The notes beneath the pieces were generated by a model. That model was not told the DNA's origin. It did no database searches and worked only from the letters and a program-made list of their open reading frames with translations. The position numbers and the translations under genes were made by a program. From SOKG01 sp964502665 (GTDB lineage: Bacteria; Chloroflexota; Dehalococcoidia; SZUA-161), in assembly GCA_964502665.1 (NCBI GenBank), contig CAZCXP010000142.1, positions 1-6,365 on the forward strand: a DNA stretch of 6,365 bases, written 5' to 3'. Below are positions 1 through 4,612 of this stretch, piece by piece. Positions within the stretch are counted from its first letter, which is position 1, and each line of letters opens with the position of its first letter.

Positions 1-360
1 CTGGTCGTAGTCGCCGCGGGAGTCGTAGACGCTGCCGATGTTGTTGTAGGTATAGGCGAGGCCGGCGCGGTCGCCGATGTCCTCTCTTATCTTGAGGCTC
101 TTGTGGTACCACTCCAGAGCCTGGTCGTAGTCACCGCGGGAGTAGTAGACGCTTCCGATGTTGTTGTAGGTAGTGGCTAGGCCAGCTCGGTCGCTGATTT
201 CCTCTTTTATCTTGAGGCTCTTGGCGTACCACTGGAGAGCCTGGTGGTAGTCGCCGCGGCGGCAATAGACGCTTCCGATGTTGTTATAGATTGTGGCCAG
301 AGCTTTTTGGTCTTCTACCCCTATGGCTACCGCCTCGGCCTCTTTGTAGTGGCCTTCGGC
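1..360. repeat. 120-bp tandem DNA repeat encoding 40-residue TPR units
   Basis: Three units, 1-120, 121-240 and 241-360, align without gaps. Units 1 and 2 differ at about 15 of 120 positions by my count. The third unit is closest in its first 50 bases and then diverges. The array continues past the left edge. The near identity at DNA level suggests recent unit expansion, so the copy number may vary between strains. Confidence 0.88.
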
Positions 361-729
361 CTCCGAAAGCTTGGCCTGCTCATAGAAGCAGTTGCCGATG
401 AGTCCTAAGAGGGCTGCTTTCTGGCTTCCCGTTGGCCCCTGCGCCAGAGCGAGCCTGAACAGCCTTACAGCTTCCCCGTATTCGTACTTCTCCTTATGGG
501 CCATGCCCTCAATGAAAGGGTCTTTTATCTTTGGCGGAGCCTTGGGTAGGCCGTCTAGATATTCCGCGATCTGGCCAAGCTGAGCCTTGACCTCGTGCAC
601 CTCCTCCCTGATCTCCTGTACGATGGCTGGGTCAGCAGCTTTCGTGCGTCGGCTCTCTATAAACCAGTAGATTCCGATGACTGCACCGAGAGCACCTATT
701 ATGGCGAGCGCCCATGCAAACGGCGGCAT
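1..729 (-). CDS. Membrane-anchored tetratricopeptide-repeat protein, N-terminal part (runs off the window)
   Basis: The reading frame gives 243 residues and is still open at position 1, so the C-terminus is missing. The start is fixed: an in-frame TGA lies directly before the ATG at 729, and a GGGAGG ribosome site (740-745) sits 10 nt upstream. Residues 5-23 form one hydrophobic segment followed by ESRR, which suggests an N-terminal anchor with the rest in the cytoplasm. Residues about 36-58 are charged and likely helical or coiled coil. TPR units follow from about residue 76, and the last ones have an exact 40-residue period (each has TYNNIGSVY, SRGDY, QALEWY and KSLKI). The 40-residue spacing resembles kinesin-light-chain-type TPRs. 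TPR arrays bind proteins, but the partner is unknown here. The gene probably follows the RHH gene in one transcript, as I see no good promoter in 730-888. The TPR assignment is certain; the function is not. Confidence 0.93.
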   Translation of the reverse strand, partial: MPPFAWALAIIGALGAVIGIYWFIESRRTKAADPAIVQEIREEVHEVKAQLGQIAEYLDGLPKAPPKIKDPFIEGMAHKEKYEYGEAVRLFRLALAQGPTGSQKAALLGLIGNCFYEQAKLSEAEGHYKEAEAVAIGVEDQKALATIYNNIGSVYCRRGDYHQALQWYAKSLKIKEEISDRAGLATTYNNIGSVYYSRGDYDQALEWYHKSLKIREDIGDRAGLAYTYNNIGSVYDSRGDYDQ

Positions 730-745
730 TCAGATAGTGCCTCCC

Positions 746-805
746 TCACCTATGCCTCTTCCCCTCAAAGCTGTAGAGCTTTACGGGCTCGTCGGGGAGT
801 ATTCA
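746..805 (-). pseudogene. Remnant copy of the AMMECR1 3' end
   Basis: Read on the minus strand this stretch encodes ILPDEPVKLYSFEGKRHR followed by TGA. The intact AMMECR1 ends ILPDEPVKLYSFEVKRYR. At DNA level 749-804 matches 1261-1316 at 51 of 56 positions, in the same orientation. Two of the four codon differences are silent. A TGA codon lies directly before the ILPD stretch, so there is no longer gene here. The TGA that ends the remnant runs straight into the ribosome site of the TPR gene, leaving only 16 nt between this stop and that start. This is what one would expect if a complete AMMECR1 gene once preceded the TPR gene. Alternatively it is a duplicated end left by an insertion. Confidence 0.85.
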
Positions 806-811
806 TCGCTC

Positions 812-885
812 GTTGGGGATGTTATCATCCCCAACCCTGCTCGCCGTTTGCGGGGGATGAAGAACATCCCCCTTGAGCAAGGGTT
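812..885. repeat. Cluster of strong inverted repeats (possible small mobile or structured element)
   Basis: Three stems occur in 74 bp. Arms 812-821 and 826-835 (GTTGGGGATG / CATCCCCAAC) are a perfect 10-bp stem with a TTAT loop. Arms 852-859 and 865-872 (GGGGGATG / CATCCCCC) are a perfect 8-bp stem with an AAGAA loop. An outer stem pairs 833-842 (AACCCTGCTC) with 875-885 (GAGCAAGGGTT), with one bulged A, and encloses the second hairpin. The two inner stems share the GGGGATG/CATCCCC core. On the minus strand the cluster begins just after the RHH stop codon and could stop or stabilise that transcript. No U-tract follows, so it is not a standard intrinsic terminator. Confidence 0.75.
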
Positions 886-888
886 ATC

Positions 889-1128
889 TCAATCCTGTAC
901 ATCGCCTAGGCGTTGCCGACGATACTCCTCATAGTTGATTGCCGACTCAGGATGGGAACGATAGTAGGCAAGCTCATTTTCCATATCCCGAATGTCTTCC
1001 AAATCCTCACTGTAGGCCCGGTCGACAGCTCTGCGGATCAGCTCAGCAATTGACGTTTTCGCCTCGAAAGCCAATCTTCTAAGCCCCTCGTGGGTTTCTT
1101 CGGGCAAGTAGACCATTGTCTTTTTCAT
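889..1128 (-). CDS. Ribbon-helix-helix (CopG-like) DNA-binding protein, possible orphan antitoxin
   Basis: The product has 79 residues. Residues 2-8 (KKTMVYL) fit the single beta strand that contacts DNA in ribbon-helix-helix dimers. PEETHEGLRRLAFEAK (9-24) is the first helix, and TSIAELIRRAVDRAY (25-39) is the turn and second helix. The C-terminal tail (INYEEYRRQRLG, 64-75) resembles the toxin-contacting tails of some type II antitoxins. I find no toxin-like reading frame (RelE, PIN or MazF type) within about 130 bp on either side, so if it is an antitoxin it is an orphan. It could equally be a stand-alone repressor. An AGGAG site (1135-1139) lies 6 nt before the ATG. A near-consensus promoter with a palindrome in its spacer lies just upstream and would allow self-repression. 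The gene sits between the two copies of the AMMECR1 3' end. Confidence 0.88.
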   Translation of the reverse strand: MKKTMVYLPEETHEGLRRLAFEAKTSIAELIRRAVDRAYSEDLEDIRDMENELAYYRSHPESAINYEEYRRQRLGDVQD

Positions 1129-1161
1129 CGCTTGCTCCTATCACGGGCTGCTTGAGTATAT

Positions 1162-1190
1162 ATTATAACATATATATGCCATTATGTCAT
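1162..1190 (-). promoter_or_regulatory. Sigma-70-type promoter of the RHH gene
   Basis: On the minus strand ATGACA (1190-1185) is separated by 17 bp from a perfect TATAAT (1167-1162). The predicted transcript start is near 1155, giving a leader of about 27 nt that carries the AGGAG site. The surrounding 40 bp are clearly richer in A and T than the rest of the window. Confidence 0.72.
1169..1178. promoter_or_regulatory. Candidate operator: palindrome in the promoter spacer
   Basis: CATATATATG is a perfect 10-bp palindrome lying between the -35 and -10 boxes of the RHH promoter. Ribbon-helix-helix repressors often bind short palindromes over their own promoters, so autoregulation is a reasonable inference. 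An AT-alternating palindrome can also arise by chance. Confidence 0.35.
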
Positions 1191-1257
1191 CAATTACCGA
1201 CGTTTCGGAGGTGGCTGTTCGATTGCTTTGTGTAGTAGAGGTTGCCCGCTGATGGAG

Positions 1258-1776
1258 CTACCTATACCTCTTCACCTCGAAGCTGTAGAGCTTTACTGGC
1301 TCGTCGGGGAGTATCCCCGCTTTCTGGCGGCAGATGTCTATCTGGTGGGCCACGGTGTCCACGCCTTCGAGGTCGGGGAGCAGCAGACCCCGCCGCCCCC
1401 CAGACTCCACGATTACGCCGTACCTCCTGGGGTCAAGACCTTCCTCGCTCTCCACCGGCACCGGCCTGGTGAGGACATCGACGCTGTAGGTAACATCGGG
1501 CAGCTCATCAGCGGTCACCGGCAGGAAGCGGGGGTCCCTGGTTGACGAGCTTACCGCGTTGTTGATTATCTCCTCGGCTACGTTGGGCTGCGATGGCTCG
1601 AAGGTGCCGATGCAGCCCCTCAGTTGACCGTGCTTCTTGAGGGTGACGAAAACCCCTGCCTTTTCCCTCATCTCCGGCGTTAGCTCCCCCGGGTGGGGAA
1701 GCGTTCCCTCTCGGACATAGCCCTCCACGGTCTCCTTGGCCAGCCTCGCCAGCGGATGCATCTCCTCAGGTCCCAT
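1258..1776 (-). CDS. amrA: AMMECR1-domain protein (AmmeMemoRadiSam system protein A)
   Basis: The 172-residue product spans one AMMECR1 domain. The family hallmark LRGCIG is at residues 52-57, preceded by GVFVTLKKHGQ (41-51). INNAVSSSTRDPRFLPVT (71-88) and the ELPDVTYSVDVLTRP strand region (91-105) also fit the family. The C-terminus VKLYSFEVKRYR matches the usual domain end, so the gene is full length. The biochemical activity of the family is not settled. In prokaryotes it commonly lies beside Memo and a radical SAM gene, hence the system name. The ATG at 1776 has a GGGAGGG site a few bases upstream and begins 12 bp after the Memo stop codon, so the two genes form one operon with Memo first. 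Its last 56 coding bases are duplicated at 749-804. Confidence 0.93.
   Translation of the reverse strand: MGPEEMHPLARLAKETVEGYVREGTLPHPGELTPEMREKAGVFVTLKKHGQLRGCIGTFEPSQPNVAEEIINNAVSSSTRDPRFLPVTADELPDVTYSVDVLTRPVPVESEEGLDPRRYGVIVESGGRRGLLLPDLEGVDTVAHQIDICRQKAGILPDEPVKLYSFEVKRYR
1261..1316. repeat. Direct repeat partner: the AMMECR1 3' coding end, second copy at 749-804
   Basis: These 56 bp are the last 18-19 codons of the intact AMMECR1 gene and are repeated with five mismatches at 749-804. The similarity stops abruptly at the stop codon on one side (TAG here, TGA in the other copy) and fades within a few bases on the other. The copies are offset by 512 bp and bracket the RHH gene and the hairpin cluster. 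Confidence 0.85.
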
Positions 1777-1788
1777 TTTCCCCTCCCT

Positions 1789-2595
1789 TCAACTGGCTAT
1801 TATTATCCCGGCATAGCCCACTACAGCGCTGTAATCACCCGTTACGTCACCGCTCGTTTCATACCTGACCAATTCCGCCCGTTTTGCCCCCAATTCCTTG
1901 GCGGCTGAGATGAGGGCTACCGTTGGCGCATACCCGCACATTGTTATGTTCAGGTCTCGTATCCGCCTCATGAGCTCGTCTTCATCTAGCTCCACTATCG
2001 CGTTTATAGCCTCGGTATCCTTCCTCCTCGCTGATTCCTGGGACTCGTAATGAGTCATGTCGCTGCTGGCGATGATTACTGTCTCTGCCCTCAGCTCCTT
2101 GATTGCCCCGGCTATCTCCTTGCCGATGTCCTTGTAGACGGAAGGGGCAGCGTGGGAGAGTACGATAGGCACAATCTTGACGTCCCGTTTGAAGTATTGC
2201 AGAAACGGTATCTGAACCTCAATAGAGTGCTCGTATAAATGCGCCACGTGATCTTCTTCCAGGTGCTTGGAGCTGGTTAAGATCTCTTTGCCCAGTCGCG
2301 AGTCGATTGCTACTTCGCCCAGGGGTGTTTGCCACGAGCCCTCGGTCATGATGCTGAAGGGCCTGCCAGCCCCTGTATGGCTGGGGCCGAGGATGATGAA
2401 GGTATCTTTGAACCGGATTCTGGACATGACTGCGCCAGCCACTGCTCCGGAGTAGGCGTATCCAGCGTGAGGGGAGACCAGCCCAATCACCTCTTCTTTC
2501 GGCGCCTTTTCATCGACAAGTCCCCTAATCTGCGCTTCTAGCGAAGAAGGCGTTGCTGGGTAGAACTGACCCGCGACAACCGGACTCCTAATCAT
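1789..2595 (-). CDS. amrB: Memo family protein (AmmeMemoRadiSam system protein B)
   Basis: The 268-residue product is a full-length Memo protein, related to class III extradiol dioxygenase folds. Family landmarks are RSPVVAGQFYP (3-13), SPHAGYAYSG with His43, GPSHTG with His73, YEHSIEVQIPFLQ with His123, SSDMTHYE with Asp179 and His182, and TMCGYAP with Cys220. His43, His73 and Cys220 seem to correspond to the two histidines and one cysteine that bind metal in human MEMO1. I infer that metal binding is kept; the reaction is unknown. The frame can be extended to an ATG at 2658, but I prefer 2595. It has an AAGGAGG site 8 nt upstream, the protein then begins with the conserved RSPVVAGQFYP, and the best promoter would start transcription inside the extension. 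It is first in the operon with AMMECR1. Confidence 0.94.
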   Translation of the reverse strand: MIRSPVVAGQFYPATPSSLEAQIRGLVDEKAPKEEVIGLVSPHAGYAYSGAVAGAVMSRIRFKDTFIILGPSHTGAGRPFSIMTEGSWQTPLGEVAIDSRLGKEILTSSKHLEEDHVAHLYEHSIEVQIPFLQYFKRDVKIVPIVLSHAAPSVYKDIGKEIAGAIKELRAETVIIASSDMTHYESQESARRKDTEAINAIVELDEDELMRRIRDLNITMCGYAPTVALISAAKELGAKRAELVRYETSGDVTGDYSAVVGYAGIIIAS

Positions 2596-2648
2596 GGCCC
2601 TCCCCTCCTTTTTGCCCGATCTCGTAGCCCACATCCAAGGTAAGCGAA

Positions 2649-2677
2649 AGTCTATCACATCGTGGGGGTTATGTCTA
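2649..2677 (-). promoter_or_regulatory. Candidate promoter of the Memo-AMMECR1 operon
   Basis: On the minus strand TAGACA (2677-2672) lies 17 bp from TAGACT (2654-2649), which is preceded by TGA, an extended -10 element. Transcription would start near 2642, downstream of the alternative ATG at 2658, which supports the start at 2595 and gives a leader of about 47 nt. Confidence 0.5.
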
Positions 2678-2704
2678 TCTGGTTGCCGGGTTTCTGTGGT
2701 GCTC

Positions 2705-2733
2705 TTGCCAAAGCAATGCCGAAGGGCTAGAAT
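2705..2733 (+). promoter_or_regulatory. Candidate promoter of the small basic membrane protein gene
   Basis: TTGCCA (2705-2710), a 17-bp spacer and TAGAAT (2728-2733) each differ from consensus by one base. The predicted leader is about 60 nt. It is divergent from the Memo promoter, with about 28 bp between the two -35 boxes. Confidence 0.62.
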
Positions 2734-2801
2734 TAGGTGGAGACCTGAGTAGCCGGGAGCGGGAATCCAGAAGCTCGTTTTTCAAAAGGACGGGAAGAAA
2801 G

Positions 2802-3101
2802 ATGGCCAAGAAATCACGCAAGGTAGCGGCGAAGTACTCGGAGTTGAGCAGGGCAAAGAGGAGGAAACAGCGGGCTAAACCTTCTCTTCAAACGGGAACG
2901 ATTTCTGCGCCCGAATCTCAGGAGATATCTGAGCCCAGGCCGATCAAGAGCCCGGTCTTAAGGGCTGCGCCAAGGACGCAACCGCAGCCAAAGCGAGCGG
3001 CCGCCGCTTATCAATACGTGAGGGCTGACCTGAAGAGGATCGGTATTCTGGCTGGGATGATGATCATCATCCTAATCGTGCTGACTTTCGTGCTGGGCTG
3101 A
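2802..3101 (+). CDS. Small, very basic protein with one C-terminal membrane segment
   Basis: I do not recognise a named family. The 99-residue product has three parts. Residues 1-26 carry 12 lysines or arginines. Residues 27-68 are rich in Pro, Ala, Ser and Gln and are probably disordered. Residues 69-80 (AYQYVRADLKRI) lead into a hydrophobic helix, GILAGMMIIILIVLTFVLG (81-99), that ends the protein. This is a tail-anchored layout with the basic N-terminus in the cytoplasm, where it might touch nucleic acid, ribosomes or acidic lipid; that role is inference only. The ATG at 2802 has purine-rich sequence upstream (AAGGA at 2786-2790, GGGAAGAAAG just before the ATG). A good promoter lies 70 bp upstream. 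The gene is convergent with the TIM-barrel-like gene and their stop codons are 2 bp apart. Confidence 0.82.
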   Translation: MAKKSRKVAAKYSELSRAKRRKQRAKPSLQTGTISAPESQEISEPRPIKSPVLRAAPRTQPQPKRAAAAYQYVRADLKRIGILAGMMIIILIVLTFVLG

Positions 3102-3103
3102 AC

Positions 3104-3895
3104 CTACTCCTCTTCCTCTTCCTCTTCCTCGGGTGGCCTCGTCTCTGACCACTCCCTTGAAAGAGGCAGCAAAGCGCTGATTTTCTCTCCAGATTTCTTC
3201 CTGGTGGTCGGCAGCTTCTCAATCGCTTCCTTTACCTGAGATAGCCTCTGTTCGGGGTCCTTGACTGCCAGGTCCACCACTACTCCCCGCACTCCCAGTC
3301 CCCAAAGGCTTTCGATATCGTCAATTGGCAGACCAGGGGGCACGGCTGCCAGGAGGTGCTTTCCCGCTCCAGCGGCTAGTCGCTCGTATACCATTAGCTG
3401 GTGCACAGTAAGGGGGGATTCGTCCTCGCTAACCGGGCAGAGGAGCACGGCGTCAACGGGCAAGCGATTTATGGCCTTGGCCAGGCTGTCGCTCAACGAA
3501 GGGTCTACTTGAAGGACCTTGCCGATTTTCTCCGCCCCCAGGACTGCTGCCGGGGTCCTGTCTGGGGCGAAGATCACGAAGTCACAATCCATCTCAATGA
3601 GTTGCTCCACCTCTTCCTTGGTTACTGCATTCAGGGATACCCCCCAGGGAACATCGGTCTTAGCGCTGCTGAGTTTGGCCAGGGCTTCTTCAGTCTTCTG
3701 CTGATGCTCAACGGGCATCAATATGGCATCGGCGCCCGACTTTGCAGCGATGGCCGCTAGCTTGGCATCTCCCAAAGGTACGCTGGCGACAATGACCATG
3801 GGTAAGCTTTTCCCCCTGGCCACCGCGGCCCCGAAACCCAGAGGCTGGGCTCTTCCCTCAGAGATTCGCTCTAGCTTATCCAAAAGCTTGCTCAT
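3104..3895 (-). CDS. TIM-barrel-like protein of unknown function with a polyglutamate tail
   Basis: The product has 263 residues. Eight short hydrophobic strands alternate with helices: MVIVASV (33), ADAILMPV (55), WGVSL (84), CDFVIFAP (104), VLQVDP (127), VDAVLLCP (147), KHLLAAVPPG (179) and VRGVVVDL (202). This count and order fit a (beta/alpha)8 barrel of the aldolase or phosphate-binding kind. I cannot assign an enzyme, as no catalytic motif is plain to me. The tail after residue 230 is charged and ends in eight glutamates (256-263), encoded by GAG/GAA hexamer repeats. The ATG at 3895 has AAGGGGG 3 nt upstream. A promoter with a perfect TTGACA lies about 115 bp upstream. That this is a real gene is well supported by length, composition and the barrel pattern; function is open. 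Confidence 0.85.
   Translation of the reverse strand: MSKLLDKLERISEGRAQPLGFGAAVARGKSLPMVIVASVPLGDAKLAAIAAKSGADAILMPVEHQQKTEEALAKLSSAKTDVPWGVSLNAVTKEEVEQLIEMDCDFVIFAPDRTPAAVLGAEKIGKVLQVDPSLSDSLAKAINRLPVDAVLLCPVSEDESPLTVHQLMVYERLAAGAGKHLLAAVPPGLPIDDIESLWGLGVRGVVVDLAVKDPEQRLSQVKEAIEKLPTTRKKSGEKISALLPLSREWSETRPPEEEEEEEE
3109..3130. repeat. Hexamer microsatellite CCTCTT (about 3.7 units)
   Basis: The 22 bp repeat the unit CCTCTT and encode the polyglutamate end of the minus-strand gene. Gain or loss of a unit would change the tail by two glutamates without a frameshift. Confidence 0.75.
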
Positions 3896-4010
3896 GTTCC
3901 CCCTTTTTGCTTCCTTGCATTTCAGCTAAATCAGCAGGCCAGCGATCGAATTCATAGCTACATACGATTCTAATAATCGCAGCCGTGGGGAGCCTGATGT
4001 TCCAAGGAGT

Positions 4011-4040
4011 AGCATAACTTCCTGCCTGGTCTGGTGTCAA
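4011..4040 (-). promoter_or_regulatory. Candidate promoter of the TIM-barrel-like gene
   Basis: On the minus strand a perfect TTGACA (4040-4035) is followed after 18 bp by TATGCT (4016-4011). The transcript would begin near 4004, giving a leader of about 108 nt before the ATG at 3895. Confidence 0.5.
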
Positions 4041-4202
4041 GCCGCGGCACTTGTCGGCAGAGGCGGAGCTGATCTTGTCTATACGGCCCCAATTTGGAGA
4101 TCGGCAAGAGACCTGCCCTCCCGGCATTGTAGGACAACACAATTCAGTCAGCTACGATTCTCTCAGGTACGATTACCTAACCAAATTCGAACTGATGGGC
4201 TA

Positions 4203-4231
4203 TTCACAAGGCCGCCGCTATAGACTATGCT
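4203..4231 (+). promoter_or_regulatory. Candidate promoter of the small acidic protein gene
   Basis: TTCACA (4203-4208) and TATGCT (4226-4231) are separated by 17 bp. The predicted leader is about 44 nt and contains the AAGGAG site of the next gene. The -10 hexamer is the same as in the divergent promoter at 4011-4040. Confidence 0.45.
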
Positions 4232-4281
4232 TAGTCATTAGAAGTCTTGCCCTGCTTCATTGAGGAAGGAGTGGGCTGGGA

Positions 4282-4527
4282 ATGACTGACAACAACAACC
4301 CCCAAGCTGTAGAGGGCGCTGGCCACGAAGCTGCGACACCGGTCGCAGTGCCGGCGGACAGCCCTAAAGATGGTGAGGACACCGATAGCCTGCTGGATGT
4401 CTTCAAGAGTGTGGAAGTCCAAGACAGCATTGTTAGTGTGCTTTCCCGTGGATTGGCCGACGTGAGCATCTATTCTCTGTTGGAGCAGACCCAACAGGTC
4501 GCTAACGAGATCAAGTGGGGACGCTAG
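4282..4527 (+). CDS. Small acidic hypothetical protein
   Basis: I do not recognise this 81-residue protein. Residues 1-35 (rich in Asn, Ala, Pro, Asp and Glu) look disordered. Residues 36-76, from DSLLDVFKSVEVQ to QQVANEI, look like two amphipathic helices, with LLDVF and YSLLEQ as hydrophobic faces, and may bind a partner or form a dimer. There is no signal peptide or membrane segment. An AAGGAG site (4266-4271) lies 10 nt before the ATG and a promoter lies about 50 bp upstream. These, together with the sensible composition, make it more likely a real gene than the overlapping minus-strand frames, which are rich in Ser, Arg and Thr and look like shadows. It stands alone between the divergent control region and the convergent DegV gene. 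Confidence 0.72.
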   Translation: MTDNNNPQAVEGAGHEAATPVAVPADSPKDGEDTDSLLDVFKSVEVQDSIVSVLSRGLADVSIYSLLEQTQQVANEIKWGR

Positions 4528-4564
4528 AGGGTTTGCGCAAGTGTTCGGCTACTGACACTCGGTT

Positions 4565-4582
4565 CTTTCAATTTGCTGAAAG
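4565..4582. other. Hairpin between convergent genes
   Basis: CTTTCA (4565-4570) and TGAAAG (4577-4582) form a 6-bp stem with a 6-nt loop in the 85 bp between the stop codons of the small acidic gene and DegV. It could help end both transcripts, but there is no T-run on either strand and the stem is AT-rich, so a terminator call would be weak. Confidence 0.3.
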
Positions 4583-4612
4583 CTGGCGGCTGGACGCTTA
4601 GGGATAGACATC

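Larger units (their letters stand above)
3896..4281. other. Divergent intergenic control region, no gene seen
   Basis: These 386 bp separate the TIM-barrel-like gene (minus) from the small acidic gene (plus). Frames that cross it on the minus strand lack family resemblance and a ribosome site. It holds one promoter in each direction (described separately) and three copies of TACGATT at 3963, 4153 and 4168, the last two 15 bp apart. A short inverted repeat, AGGTA/TACCT, overlaps the last copy. I see no tRNA or known riboswitch. Confidence 0.6.

Noticed and set aside
1..360. Regular 120-bp repeats as a CRISPR-like array
   Set aside because: There are no short repeats with unique spacers; the units are contiguous and encode TPR motifs in an open frame.
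730..1257. Toxin gene partner for the RHH protein
   Set aside because: No frame of suitable length or pattern is present on either strand beside the RHH gene.
1228..1545. Plus-strand frames across AMMECR1
   Set aside because: They are antisense shadows of a clearly conserved gene and are rich in Pro and Arg.
2596..2658. 21-residue N-terminal extension of Memo from the ATG at 2658
   Set aside because: It has no ribosome site of its own, does not resemble the family N-terminus, and the predicted transcript starts inside it.
2755..2782. Possible terminator (GAGC/GCTC followed by TTTTT) before the small basic gene
   Set aside because: The stem is only 4 bp with a 12-nt loop, and it would block the gene's own leader.
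3876..4142. 88-codon minus-strand reading frame upstream of and overlapping the TIM-barrel-like gene start
   Set aside because: Composition is unlike a protein of any family I know, there is no good ribosome site, and it overlaps the candidate promoter at 4011-4040.
4231..4494. Minus-strand frames opposite the small acidic gene
   Set aside because: They are rich in Ser, Arg and Thr and lack a ribosome site, as expected of shadows. The plus-strand gene has both a ribosome site and a promoter.
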